A stretch of 64,000 nt of DNA from Desulfovibrio sp. JC010 (GTDB lineage: Bacteria; Desulfobacterota; Desulfovibrionia; Desulfovibrionales; Desulfovibrionaceae). Of the stretch, positions 15,279-23,188 are shown piece by piece. A program made the translations under genes and the position numbers. The notes under the pieces were generated by a model. That model saw only the letters and a program-made list of their open reading frames with translations. It searched no databases and was not told the DNA's origin. Location: contig NZ_VOIQ01000003.1 in the NCBI RefSeq assembly GCF_010470675.1, positions 186,001 to 250,000 of the forward strand. Direction: 5' to 3'. How positions within the stretch are numbered: position 1 is the first letter of the stretch; every line of letters begins with the position of its first letter.

Positions 15279-15563
15279 ATGTTCACGTATTTTAAGGATC
15301 TAGTTCCACATCCAATATATCTTAAAAAAAGGTACGATGAGAGAACGTCATTCACCACGATTACAAATTTAGATTTGGAGATTTTTTTTCTAAATGAAAC
15401 TAGCTCATTCTTTCTTAATTGTGTGGATTCATTAAAGACAATAAATTCTATAGTGGATTTATTTGTAGAAGAGTATGATGTCTCTAAAGATGTTGTTAGT
15501 AATGACATCATTGAATTAGTCCGAGATTTGCAGTGGAAAAAAATTATTGTTCTTAATGAATAG
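15279..15563 (+). CDS. PqqD-like RiPP recognition element protein
   Basis: 94 residues with the PqqD pattern: LEIFFLNETSSFFLNCVDSLKTINSIVDLFVEEYDV (the central helix before the winged-helix part) and VSNDIIELVRDLQWKKIIVLN (C-terminal helix and last strand). PqqD-type proteins hold the leader peptide and present it to the radical SAM enzyme. AAGGAAAGG precedes the ATG at 15279. It ends the cluster. Confidence 0.75.
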   Translation: MFTYFKDLVPHPIYLKKRYDERTSFTTITNLDLEIFFLNETSSFFLNCVDSLKTINSIVDLFVEEYDVSKDVVSNDIIELVRDLQWKKIIVLNE

Positions 15564-15724
15564 GTTTGTGCCTTTTGCGCTTGTTGGAAGTTTAAGATGC
15601 GCCGTAATATTTAAAGGTATGTACTGTGTGCAATTCCCAAACTAGTTTTAACCCTAACAGTATGGGGCATATATAGGAAGGCGGATGCTGCCATGTTATG
15701 TTCAAAAAAAACATCTTACGTTGT

Positions 15725-15769
15725 GTCCGCAAAGTGTCCGCAAATCTGCGTACAAAACTCGGTAGTTTT
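15725..15769 (+). repeat. 45-bp dispersed repeat, copy 1
   Basis: Begins GTCCGCAAAGTGTCCGCAAA and ends with an AGTTTT unit. It matches 38799-38843 with two mismatches. The similarity continues in broken form to about 15805. Confidence 0.75.
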
Positions 15770-15873
15770 AGGTAGTTTTCGGCAGTTTTGGAAATGGGCT
15801 GAAATAGGGGGAGGGCTTATGAATCAAGGGATTAGGGGTGTTCCCGGCGCAAAATTTAATCTCCCGCCAGACA

Positions 15874-15920
15874 ATTCGTAACCAGCAGGCCGTCGGTTCA
15901 ATTCCGATCGTTGGCTCCAT
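15874..15920 (+). repeat. attachment-site repeat, left end of the 11-kb island (tRNA-Thr 3' half)
   Basis: 47 bp identical to 26865-26911. It reads as a tRNA 3' half: loop TTCGTAA with anticodon CGT (Thr), stem base CCAGC, T arm GTCGG-TTCAATT-CCGAT, acceptor strand CGTTGGC, then TCCA. The preceding sequence does not form the 5' half, so this is a repeat and not a full gene. Confidence 0.88.
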
Positions 15921-15929
15921 AATAAAATC

Positions 15930-15965
15930 AAGGGCTTACACTTCATGTGTAAGCCCTTTTGTTTT
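15930..15965 (+). terminator. Intrinsic terminator after the tRNA-end repeat
   Basis: 12-bp stem (arms 15930-15941 and 15947-15958), 5-nt loop, T-rich tail. Confidence 0.8.
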
Positions 15966-16108
15966 GTCTGAAATATGGTTTATCCCCGTTTTTGTCCCCT
16001 TTTCTGTTGTAAATTTCGTGTTTGTTGATTAATAATACGTTGTATTGCTAACGCGAATTCTAAATACAAAGAAAATATTAGCACTTTCCAAAGTAGTGTG
16101 GGGATAGA

Positions 16109-17179
16109 ATGGATCATTATTTCGACATAGACCGACACCAAATGCCCGTTCATAAAGTGAAGCCTAATGAAATAGAAAAGTTTAGGTACTTCCGGGAGTT
16201 TTTAAAGCGTAGTAAGCGATATAAAAAACTATGTGATCTTGTGAACGAAACTAAGCGCACAGCTCCATTTGAAAATGAACTTATCCGGTCATGGTGTTGC
16301 TGTGGTAATGATTTAGAAAAACCTTATAGAGATTGGGTTTGGGAAAATATTTCTGAGGAAGTCCGTGAACAGCCATATAACCAAGAAATGTCTATAGATG
16401 AGGCTTTGGAGACTGTTTATGGTCTGTTTCAGGATGTTTTTAATGATCCTTTTGAAGATGTGATTCACCGAGTTAAGTTGTTTTATGAATTCTATGAAAT
16501 TCGTGGAGTATATGGTGTCAGGGAATCGGTGATGGATTTGATTGGCACTGCCCAGCGTCATAATGGGAAGAAAGGACAGTTGGTTGATACATGGGAAGTG
16601 CAGTCTAACATTTCAAGATATTTGGATGCGACACAAGAGGGTGATGGTTACTGCTGGAATCCTTTACAAACCGCTTTCATAATAAATCCACATGTGTCTA
16701 AGGAAGTGATTTTAAAAGATTTCAAACATGTTTTGGACCGTGTGCATGTTGGCCCTGAAGGAAGGGCGTCCCAAGGGACAAAGCCTTTTTTTACTACTGG
16801 ACAGATTCAGCTGAAATTTTATCAGAAATGTCTTGATGCATATGACGCACTTGCTTCTGCCGAAAATAAGGATGAAGCCGTTGAGAAGATGATGGGGACG
16901 AATAAAGAAAATGATGGGAAATATGATTCCCATGTTAGGACTTTTAATAAGCTTATTAGAGCAGCAGAGCGTTTTATTGAGGATGCTGAAAGTGGTGTGT
17001 TTCCTAGGTCGCTAACTGAGTCTAAAAGACCGCGATTCCGTAAGAAGTCTGCGCGAAAACAGCCAGAGTATTCTAAAATAAAGCACATAGTGAAAAGAAA
17101 GTGGGCAGAGAAAATGTTGTCTCGCATGGGGCCACCCAAAGAAATACTAGATGCACATAACTCGGAATTTAAAAAATAA
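16109..17179 (+). CDS. Hypothetical island protein
   Basis: 356 residues, no recognised family, no signal peptide or membrane segment. A CCC triplet lies at SWCCCGN (about residue 55) and the C-terminus is strongly basic (RPRFRKKSARKQ ... KRKWAEK), which suggests nucleic-acid binding. GGGGA precedes the ATG. It is the first gene inside the left attachment repeat. Confidence 0.65.
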   Translation: MDHYFDIDRHQMPVHKVKPNEIEKFRYFREFLKRSKRYKKLCDLVNETKRTAPFENELIRSWCCCGNDLEKPYRDWVWENISEEVREQPYNQEMSIDEALETVYGLFQDVFNDPFEDVIHRVKLFYEFYEIRGVYGVRESVMDLIGTAQRHNGKKGQLVDTWEVQSNISRYLDATQEGDGYCWNPLQTAFIINPHVSKEVILKDFKHVLDRVHVGPEGRASQGTKPFFTTGQIQLKFYQKCLDAYDALASAENKDEAVEKMMGTNKENDGKYDSHVRTFNKLIRAAERFIEDAESGVFPRSLTESKRPRFRKKSARKQPEYSKIKHIVKRKWAEKMLSRMGPPKEILDAHNSEFKK

Positions 17180-17245
17180 AATTTTCCATTCCGTGATTCC
17201 AATCCTGTTTTTTGCCATACGATTTCAAACGCCCAACTTTTCACT

Positions 17246-17255
17246 TGTGATCACA
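17246..17255. promoter_or_regulatory. Palindrome before the AlpA-like gene
   Basis: Perfect 10-bp palindrome TGTGATCACA, 23 bp before the ATG at 17278, nested between ACGATTTC (17219) and GAAATCGT (17270). Possible operator. Confidence 0.35.
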
Positions 17256-17277
17256 GGGCATAACAAAAGGAAATCGT

Positions 17278-17529
17278 ATGGCAGAAAATCAAATTTCCCT
17301 TGCCTATTTGGCAGACCAATTACCTCCCATCATTAGCCGTAGCCATGTTGGAAAACTTCTTGGCGGTGTCATTAACCCCAGAAGGCTTGCGAATCTTGAT
17401 TGCATTGGCGAAGGCCCACCCCGATTTAAAATCAACGGTAGAGTTGTTTACCGAACCGAAGATCTACTTACGTGGTTAAGTTCTAGAAGTGCTGACGTTG
17501 AGCTGGGGGATACTCATGCCCCAAGGTAA
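17278..17529 (+). CDS. AlpA-like helix-turn-helix protein
   Basis: 83 residues with a MerR/AlpA-like winged helix: VGKLLGGVINPRRLANLDCIGEGPPRFKINGRVVYRTEDLLTWL. The GPPRFK ... V-x-Y-x-x-x-DLxxWL ending is the usual AlpA/excisionase signature. Proteins of this sort direct excision or regulate island genes. AAAGGAAA precedes the start. The next gene overlaps its end by 14 nt. Confidence 0.75.
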   Translation: MAENQISLAYLADQLPPIISRSHVGKLLGGVINPRRLANLDCIGEGPPRFKINGRVVYRTEDLLTWLSSRSADVELGDTHAPR

Positions 17530-18484
17530 GCTTAAAATTGTTGCTGCAAATGCCCCCGCTGATGCCCCTTCAAGTGTCAATGCATCCGCAATTGCCGCTG
17601 CGAATCGCGGTGCAATTGACGTGGCAAATAAAGCCTCACTGAAATCTGTTTTTACCAGTCTCACCAAGAATATGAATGTGGTTCTTTCGTTTCTGATCAA
17701 GGAATACGGGGTTGGTGCCTGCTTCAAAATAAGGTGTATTGATATACACTACGCAACAGGTGTTAGTGTTGATACTGTGCAGAGAATATTGACAAAATTT
17801 GCGTATGAAGGATTCCTGACTAAAAGGAGAATCCGGGACGGACGCTTTCAAGGGCTTGAGGTTAACTTGAAGCCAATCTGCAACCATTATCAGAATTTTA
17901 TCCTGAATGAGGCGTCAGTTGCACCCGCAGCCGTGACGGGATTTCAGTCTAGTATAGTAAGTAGTATTAATAAATCTACCTACTCTGAAGAGGCTTTGAA
18001 GATTCTCGCGGTGACTGATGAAGATATTGCAGCTCAATATCCATTTCTTGCTGATGCAGGTTTTGGAAGCAGCCAGTTAAGTCAGATAGTAGAGCATCGG
18101 GAGAAGTATGATTTGCCATTAGCGGGACTGCTCGCGTCTCTTGAGTATGCTGAATACATGATTAAGACCAAACATTTTGAAAAGTACGGGAAGATTGTCT
18201 CTAACTACAATGCGTACTTTTTTACGGCTCTTAAGGACGGAGGGGCGATTTTAAGGCCCGATGGGTACAAAACTGTCACAGAGCGCGCCCTTGAAGAAGC
18301 TAGGACGGACAAGAAGCGGGAAATGGATGCTCAGTATCATTTGTGGCTGGAAGAGCTGTCTGCTGACGAGAAAAGAGAAATTCTTAAAACAAAAAAAATC
18401 GGCATTCCCGATGATGTCTTTTTAAAGAACTATTGGCGAAAGCACATTTATGAGCAGGAAGGAGGTAGCAATGCCAGAGCGTAA
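17516..18484 (+). CDS. Putative replication or regulatory protein of the island
   Basis: 322 residues. After an Ala/Asn-rich start, residues about 55-120 form a winged helix (IRCIDIHYATGVSVDTVQRILTKFAYEGFLTKRR). The C-terminal half is helical with no known domain. Plasmid replication initiators and their helpers often look like this, and the iteron array at 18895 lies 400 bp downstream, but the match is to the fold pattern only. ATG 17516 (GGGGGA upstream) is preferred to TTG/ATG-like starts at 17489. It overlaps both neighbours by 14 nt, showing one operon. Confidence 0.55.
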   Translation: MPQGKLKIVAANAPADAPSSVNASAIAAANRGAIDVANKASLKSVFTSLTKNMNVVLSFLIKEYGVGACFKIRCIDIHYATGVSVDTVQRILTKFAYEGFLTKRRIRDGRFQGLEVNLKPICNHYQNFILNEASVAPAAVTGFQSSIVSSINKSTYSEEALKILAVTDEDIAAQYPFLADAGFGSSQLSQIVEHREKYDLPLAGLLASLEYAEYMIKTKHFEKYGKIVSNYNAYFFTALKDGGAILRPDGYKTVTERALEEARTDKKREMDAQYHLWLEELSADEKREILKTKKIGIPDDVFLKNYWRKHIYEQEGGSNARA

Positions 18485-18818
18485 AAGCATCACCCTCTTC
18501 GTGGATCTGCCGGAACATCTACGCGACAAAGATATGATTAAGGAGTCCAGCGGGGCAATATATCACCTTTTTCAATTGTCCCACAAAACGCTGAATATTC
18601 CTGAATACCGGGACAAGGATTTGAAGACCACGCGTATCAAGCTTAGTCCTGCGACCCAAAGGTATTACGCTATTCTGCGCCCGCAGTTTGAGAGTGAACG
18701 GCATTTATTCATAACCGCCTTTACGATTCTCTCAAATATGCACAAAGAGGCGTGGAGAATTGAGCTCGATAAATATTATCGCTGGGAGAGGTGCTACTTT
18801 ACAGAGGATGAATTCTAG
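18471..18818 (+). CDS. Hypothetical island protein
   Basis: 115 residues, no recognised family. Opens MPERKSITLFVDLPEHLRDKD; helical, charged, Tyr- and Arg-rich at the end (YYRWERCYFTEDEF). AAGGAGGT sits directly before ATG 18471, which overlaps the preceding gene by 14 nt. Followed by the iteron region. Confidence 0.65.
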   Translation: MPERKSITLFVDLPEHLRDKDMIKESSGAIYHLFQLSHKTLNIPEYRDKDLKTTRIKLSPATQRYYAILRPQFESERHLFITAFTILSNMHKEAWRIELDKYYRWERCYFTEDEF

Positions 18819-18838
18819 TTGGTAGCTGAAAAGGAGTG

Positions 18839-18857
18839 TTTGGTACCTCAAAGCTCC
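18839..18857 (+). repeat. Left arm of a 19-bp perfect long-spaced inverted repeat
   Basis: TTTGGTACCTCAAAGCTCC, the exact reverse complement of 19326-19344. The two arms bracket the iteron array with 468 bp between them. Confidence 0.85.
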
Positions 18858-18894
18858 TTTTTCCCTTTCACTAGCATATTCGCTTAAAAAGTAG

Positions 18895-19014
18895 CCCCTA
18901 CGGTGTTTGGAGACTTCACTACGGCTGAAAGCAGGGTCGCTACAGGAAAAAAGATAGTCCCCACATGAAAAATCAGCATCCCCACATCAAAAAAAGGGAC
19001 CCCCACGTTTTTTG
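18895..19014 (+). repeat. Six direct iterons with 21-bp period (candidate replication origin)
   Basis: Six units start at 18895, 18916, 18937, 18958, 18979 and 19000, exactly 21 bp apart. Core YC-N-C-Y-A-C is kept in all six; units 3-5 end in an A-run, and units 4 and 5 differ at one base in 15 (TCCCCACATGAAAAA / TCCCCACATCAAAAA). In-phase direct repeats of this spacing are typical of iterons bound by a plasmid replication initiator. Confidence 0.7.
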
Positions 19015-19325
19015 GGTTTTCGGCTTTCTGTTTGTGTAAAGTGCTTTATTTCAGGTGTTTAGCTTCTCGTGTCTGGCTGCTTAGTGAAAAATAAACGAAT
19101 TTGGCCCGTATGAACAGGTTAAATCGCACATATTTTGGCGTTTAAGTGTCTTGGCAGGATACGCATTTTGTATGACAAAATGCCTCGGCGTGGCCTCGCC
19201 CTGCTCTTGCTGGCGCAAGAGATGGGTTGCACCCCCCAGAGGGGCCCCCGCTTCCGCCTTCCCTAAAGGGGCCCGGCGGGAAAGGCACAACCATACGTTA
19301 CACTTTCACTGAAAACGTAACTTAT

Positions 19326-19344
19326 GGAGCTTTGAGGTACCAAA
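19326..19344 (-). repeat. Right arm of the 19-bp long-spaced inverted repeat
   Basis: Reverse complement of 18839-18857. Directly followed by the hairpin AAATCTCG-TGT-CGAGATTT. Confidence 0.85.
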
Positions 19345-19422
19345 TCTCGTGTCGAGATTTGGGCCTTGAAAAGACAGATCACAACGCCCCAAATATGAGC
19401 GCAACAAAATACAGGAGGAGTT

Positions 19423-19812
19423 ATGGCTCTTTCATCACTGTGTGCTCTTTCATTCGAAGAGCTTCTTAAAAAGTTTTCAAATAGAACAACTGAGTTTGTC
19501 AGAATCCTTCATGCCCTTTGTCAGAGTCGAATGGGGCAGGATATGTATCATAAATCACTCATAGAATACGCAGAACTCCAAGAGCAATTGAAACAAATCA
19601 GGAGAAAACGCAGTAAACTTATAAGGGAATCCAAAGAACTCGATAGGAAGCTGGAAAAGCAACACGGAAAAGAGGGGGTTGCAGAATTGGACGCTCTAGC
19701 AAGTGATATTGTCAACAGAAATGGTGGCGAACCAACGGGAGCAGCTCTAGAAGAAGCTGTTGCAGAAATGAAAGCACTGTCCATGGATATTATCAGCAGA
19801 AGAAGTGCGTAA
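19423..19812 (+). CDS. Hypothetical coiled-coil protein
   Basis: 129 residues. Residues 45-90 are a likely coiled coil (ELQEQLKQIRRKRSKLIRES and on). No known domain. It has an AGGAGGAG ribosome-binding site and stands just before trbJ, so it may belong to the transfer operon. Confidence 0.65.
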   Translation: MALSSLCALSFEELLKKFSNRTTEFVRILHALCQSRMGQDMYHKSLIEYAELQEQLKQIRRKRSKLIRESKELDRKLEKQHGKEGVAELDALASDIVNRNGGEPTGAALEEAVAEMKALSMDIISRRSA

Positions 19813-19863
19813 TATCTGCCGGAAGAGTTCCGGCCTTCGAAAAATCCCTTACTGGAGGCGTTT

Positions 19864-20772
19864 ATGATTTCTCTCAATATATGTGCAGTTTTCCCGAAAA
19901 ATTACGTGGCTGCTGCTTGTTCTGCTTTTTTCGTTGTTTTGGTTTTTTACCCAGGGAGAGCGGCGGCCATGACGGTCAGTGACCCCGGTTCATATGGTTA
20001 CTACGTTCAGCAGCTGCAAAAGGCACAGCAGCAGATTCAGGAACAGGCGAAGCAGTTTGAGGTGCTTACGAAGTCCTATGACATGCTTCAGGAGCAGTTC
20101 AAGGAGCTGCAAAATATCAAGGATCAGGTCAAAGGCTATTACGACCAAGGGAAAGCCTTTGTGGGCAAGATTCAGAGTATTAAAAGCCAGATTGAGGCCA
20201 TCCCGTCCAGCGTTGTGGGGCGGGGCAAAGAAATTATGAGTTTGATTGATGAGATTGGAGATTTCACTGAAGCAGCAGATATGCTGGATGCTGTTTTCGG
20301 AGATCCACGGTCAGCAGATTATAACCCTTGGCAATCATTGGCACCAAAGTACCAGCTCCGGCAGCAGGGGCTGAAGGACACCATTGAAAAGTCTGAAAAG
20401 CTGCTTGCAGGAATGAAAGATCGGTTTGCGGCCTTGGAGGATCTCACTAATAAAATTGATTCCACAGAGAACATCAAAGAGGCTCAGGATCTGACGAATG
20501 TCTTTCTGGCTCAGATTATCAGCATACTCTCCGAGCAGCTGGCCTTAACTGCTCAGATCGGCGAAGCGCAGGCACTTATGAACTTCAGTGGCGTTAAAGA
20601 TGATGAGTTGAGAAGGATGCAGGCCGAGAAAGCCGAAAAGAAGGCCAAGTATGAAGAAGCAAAAAGAAAGTATCTTGCTCCATACGAGCAAATGCAAAGC
20701 CAAGGGGTAGATCTAGAAAATCCTTCCGCTGATACGCTGATTCAAATCATTGAAATGGGCGGAGGTGTGTAA
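19864..20772 (+). CDS. trbJ: TrbJ/VirB5-like conjugative transfer protein
   Basis: 302 residues. An N-terminal signal peptide (hydrophobic AACSAFFVVLVFYPGRAAA, cleavage near AAA-MT) is followed by the TrbJ pattern: DPGSYGYYVQQLQKAQQQIQEQ, a long coiled coil, and a Gln/Ala-rich end. TrbJ is an exported pilus-assembly component of IncP-type mating apparatus. Its stop overlaps the trbL start. Confidence 0.75.
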   Translation: MISLNICAVFPKNYVAAACSAFFVVLVFYPGRAAAMTVSDPGSYGYYVQQLQKAQQQIQEQAKQFEVLTKSYDMLQEQFKELQNIKDQVKGYYDQGKAFVGKIQSIKSQIEAIPSSVVGRGKEIMSLIDEIGDFTEAADMLDAVFGDPRSADYNPWQSLAPKYQLRQQGLKDTIEKSEKLLAGMKDRFAALEDLTNKIDSTENIKEAQDLTNVFLAQIISILSEQLALTAQIGEAQALMNFSGVKDDELRRMQAEKAEKKAKYEEAKRKYLAPYEQMQSQGVDLENPSADTLIQIIEMGGGV

Positions 20773-21791
20773 TGGAACTGACACCACTTGCGACAAAGGT
20801 TTTAACCTTAACTCTTTCGTCTTTGAAGCATTACATGATTGAAATGCATTCAATGATGCTGGATTTTTCAGGCACGGCTACAGTCTTAACAGCTCTCTAT
20901 ATAATTTATGTCTGCGTTCAAGCAATGTTCGGCAAAATGTCTGGGGACAGATTGAAAGAACTTGCGTGGTCTATGCTGATATTGGTTGGTATTGTCTCGT
21001 GTTGTTTTAACGGATCTTTTTATGTTCAAGAGATTGTTTTCCCGTATATCACATGGATTATTAACACCTCTAGCTGGTTTGCCTCAAAAGGTAATGTTAG
21101 CAATTTTATAGGTATATTCAACCATTTGGATAATGGATTCGCTCTTGTTTACAACCAGTTAATGAACCAGATCCCAGACGGGAATTTAATGACAAATGCC
21201 GGAGAATATTTCCGGGCATGGACGGCAATTGTGGCATTCAGCTTAAGCTACGGGCTTATGTATATATGCTTTTTAGTGCTCATCATAATGTCATTGTTTG
21301 TCGTGTACGTGCTTTTTGTGATTGGAATTGTTTGTATATTTTTGTCTGCCTTCAAGGAGACAAGGCACATCTTCTGGGCTTGGTCGAAAGCAATTGCAAA
21401 CTATTCAATGATGATGGTTTTCGCAGCAATCGTAATGAGCGTGGCCTACCAAGGCGTAGAATCATCTTTAAATCTTTACGCTAATGTCCTCGTTGAGCAG
21501 GGAGTTTTTAACGCTGAATTTGCGGCTTTAATTGTCTGGTCTCTCGTATGCTTTGGAATCCTGATGAAAGTTCCTGATCTGTCCTCTGCTTTAACTGGAG
21601 GAATCGCCACGGCATCAACTGGAGTCGGTGCCGTGGTTTCTCTCGCCGGAGCTGCCGCCCTCACTTCATTTGCCCGAGGTGGTGGATCTTCGTCTAGCTT
21701 CAGCTCAACAATAGGAGCCGGGGTATCTGGAGCCAGAGAAAGTTTTAATGATATATTAAATTCAAAGTGGATGAGACAAGCAGGAGAATAG
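20772..21791 (+). CDS. trbL: TrbL/VirB6-like membrane protein
   Basis: 339 residues with at least five hydrophobic segments (for example ATVLTALYIIYVCVQAMF, SMLILVGIVSCCFNGSF, LMYICFLVLIIMSLFVVYVLFVIG, AALIVWSLVCFGILM) and a Gly/Ser-rich C-terminal tail, the layout of VirB6/TrbL inner-membrane channel proteins. Start overlaps trbJ. The order trbJ-trbL is the natural IncP order, but the remaining trb genes are missing. Confidence 0.75.
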   Translation: MELTPLATKVLTLTLSSLKHYMIEMHSMMLDFSGTATVLTALYIIYVCVQAMFGKMSGDRLKELAWSMLILVGIVSCCFNGSFYVQEIVFPYITWIINTSSWFASKGNVSNFIGIFNHLDNGFALVYNQLMNQIPDGNLMTNAGEYFRAWTAIVAFSLSYGLMYICFLVLIIMSLFVVYVLFVIGIVCIFLSAFKETRHIFWAWSKAIANYSMMMVFAAIVMSVAYQGVESSLNLYANVLVEQGVFNAEFAALIVWSLVCFGILMKVPDLSSALTGGIATASTGVGAVVSLAGAAALTSFARGGGSSSSFSSTIGAGVSGARESFNDILNSKWMRQAGE

Positions 21792-21796
21792 AGACA

Positions 21797-22159
21797 ATGA
21801 AAGAGAAAAGAGAGATATTCAGATTAGACGAAGAGCTGGCAAATCTTTTGGAAGATAAGGCCGCTGAAAAGGGACAGAATAAATCTGCTTTGATTCGAGA
21901 TCTGGTGAAATCTGGTCTTTATGATTTGGATGAGGCAGCGATTGAACAATTAAAGCTGATCTTTAAAACGTTGATAGAACTTAAGAAGGGCTTTGGGCAG
22001 ATCGGGGGCAACCTGAACCAGATTGCTTATCACCTAAACTCTGAAGGGAGGCTTGTTCCCGCAGAGTTGCAACAAAACCATGAAGAGCTTCAAGAGCTTT
22101 TCGCTGAAACGGTAAGCAGCGTAAATGAAGCGTTTAGAGAGATTCGAAAATTAATATGA
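21797..22159 (+). CDS. mobC: MobC-like relaxosome accessory protein
   Basis: 120 residues. N-terminal ribbon-helix-helix (IFRLDEELANLLEDKAAEKGQNKSALIRDLVKSGL) and the MobC signature QIGGNLNQIAYHLNSEG. MobC proteins help the relaxase open the origin of transfer. A relaxase gene would normally follow but none is present. AGGAG lies upstream; it is followed by a strong terminator. Confidence 0.8.
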   Translation: MKEKREIFRLDEELANLLEDKAAEKGQNKSALIRDLVKSGLYDLDEAAIEQLKLIFKTLIELKKGFGQIGGNLNQIAYHLNSEGRLVPAELQQNHEELQELFAETVSSVNEAFREIRKLI

Positions 22160-22190
22160 GCCGAGTCTGATTTAAGTGTGGTCTTCCATT

Positions 22191-22235
22191 GCCGGCTTAC
22201 CTGAGAACTCTTTTCAGGCGAGCCGGCTTTTTTTA
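22191..22235 (+). terminator. Intrinsic terminator after mobC
   Basis: Stem GCCGGCT ... AGCCGGC extended by CCTGA/TCAGG and followed by a run of seven T. Confidence 0.85.
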
Positions 22236-22237
22236 CG

Positions 22238-22413
22238 ACTACCAAATTCACGTCAGAGTTTAAATCTAATATAACTCAATTATTAAAGCTGAGATTAAAA
22301 AAAGAAATTAGAGAATAGTGTTGAAAATATTGAACTTTTGTTTTTAGCCTACTTAAGTAGGCTTGTTGAAAGTCCGAGAGTAAACAAGTTTTAAAACTAC
22401 CAAATTCACGTCA
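22238..22413 (+). repeat. Pair of 18-bp direct repeats
   Basis: ACTACCAAATTCACGTCA occurs at 22238-22255 and 22396-22413. The first copy follows the mobC terminator and the second precedes the gene at 22443. Could mark a small insertion. Confidence 0.6.
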
Positions 22414-22442
22414 AAAAATTGAATAGAATGGGAAGGATTATC

Positions 22443-22991
22443 ATGCCGGAGTACCGCTGGTCGCACTATTTAACGGCTCCATGGGAACTGCTTGACGAAT
22501 GGTATCGAGCCGTCAAATTTGGAATACGCAATTTGTATCAATGGTTCCCCGTAATATGGTCTGATCGTCATTATACGTCTGATGGGCTGTTCAGGGTCAT
22601 GCAGCACAAACTTGTGTTTATGCAGCGCGAGTTGAGGCGCAATTCTTACTATGTGGGAGCTGAACGGGATCTGCATACAATGCATGTCTGCGAAATACTT
22701 TTGGAGCGGTATTTAGCTCATAATTATGCTGATAAGTGCCGTGAGCGGCATAAAGAGAAATGGGGAGAGATGCGCAGTTTCTTTGAACCCTCATACGACA
22801 ATTCAACTGGTGACGTTGAGCCGGATGCTTGTCGTTGGTTCACAGATTGGCCCAGAGCGACCAACCCGAAGTTGGAAGCAAAAGCTAAGAAAGAGTCGCG
22901 CAGGTGTCTTGAGCAGGAACGAGAACTTGCAGATCAGGACATTCAGTACTTGTTTAAGCTGTTGAGCAAGCATTATCGCAGTTGGGATTAA
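22443..22991 (+). CDS. Hypothetical phage/island protein
   Basis: 182 residues, rich in Trp, Tyr and Arg, no recognised domain. The start (MPEYRWSHYLTAPWELLDEW) and the segment DLHTMHVCEILLERYLAHNY resemble uncharacterised phage proteins. GGAAGG precedes ATG 22443. No functional call. Confidence 0.6.
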   Translation: MPEYRWSHYLTAPWELLDEWYRAVKFGIRNLYQWFPVIWSDRHYTSDGLFRVMQHKLVFMQRELRRNSYYVGAERDLHTMHVCEILLERYLAHNYADKCRERHKEKWGEMRSFFEPSYDNSTGDVEPDACRWFTDWPRATNPKLEAKAKKESRRCLEQERELADQDIQYLFKLLSKHYRSWD

Positions 22992-23188
22992 GAGCTAGTG
23001 AGGGCGCGAATATTCAGTCTTGCCAGCTTGATGAATGTAGCACCGCGTTAATGCTTGAGTGCAAGATTGGGATACCGCTTTTAGATTCGCTGCGCTCCAG
23101 CCTCCGGCCCCTTTGGGGGCCTATACTGGAATCAAAGATTTCAGTGTCTTTGTTAAAAGCATAGTTCTTATACAAAAGTTGAGTTGGT

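Larger units (their letters stand above)
15564..16108. other. Island junction without genes
   Basis: Holds, in order, a 45-bp dispersed repeat (15725-15769) followed by two more GGYAGTTTT units, the 47-bp tRNA-Thr 3'-end repeat (15874-15920), its terminator (15930-15965) and the probable promoter region of the gene at 16109. No gene is supported. Confidence 0.6.
18819..19422. other. 604-bp non-coding hub of the island (candidate oriV/oriT)
   Basis: Contains both arms of the 19-bp inverted repeat, the six iterons, a GC-rich stretch with GGGGCCC-type runs (about 19230-19275) and a short hairpin AAATCTCG / CGAGATTT (19342-19360). No gene is supported here. Suits a combined replication or transfer origin. 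Confidence 0.5.

Noticed and set aside
15874-15920. A tRNA gene at the left repeat
   Set aside because: Only the 3' half is present; the upstream bases do not form acceptor, D-arm or anticodon 5' strands. Same for 26865-26911.
18895-19014. CRISPR array
   Set aside because: The units are 21 bp apart with no separate spacers and no cas genes; iterons fit better.
23085-23130. Intrinsic terminator near CCGGCCCC/GGGGCC
   Set aside because: The stem is good but there is no T-run and it is not placed right after a gene on either strand.
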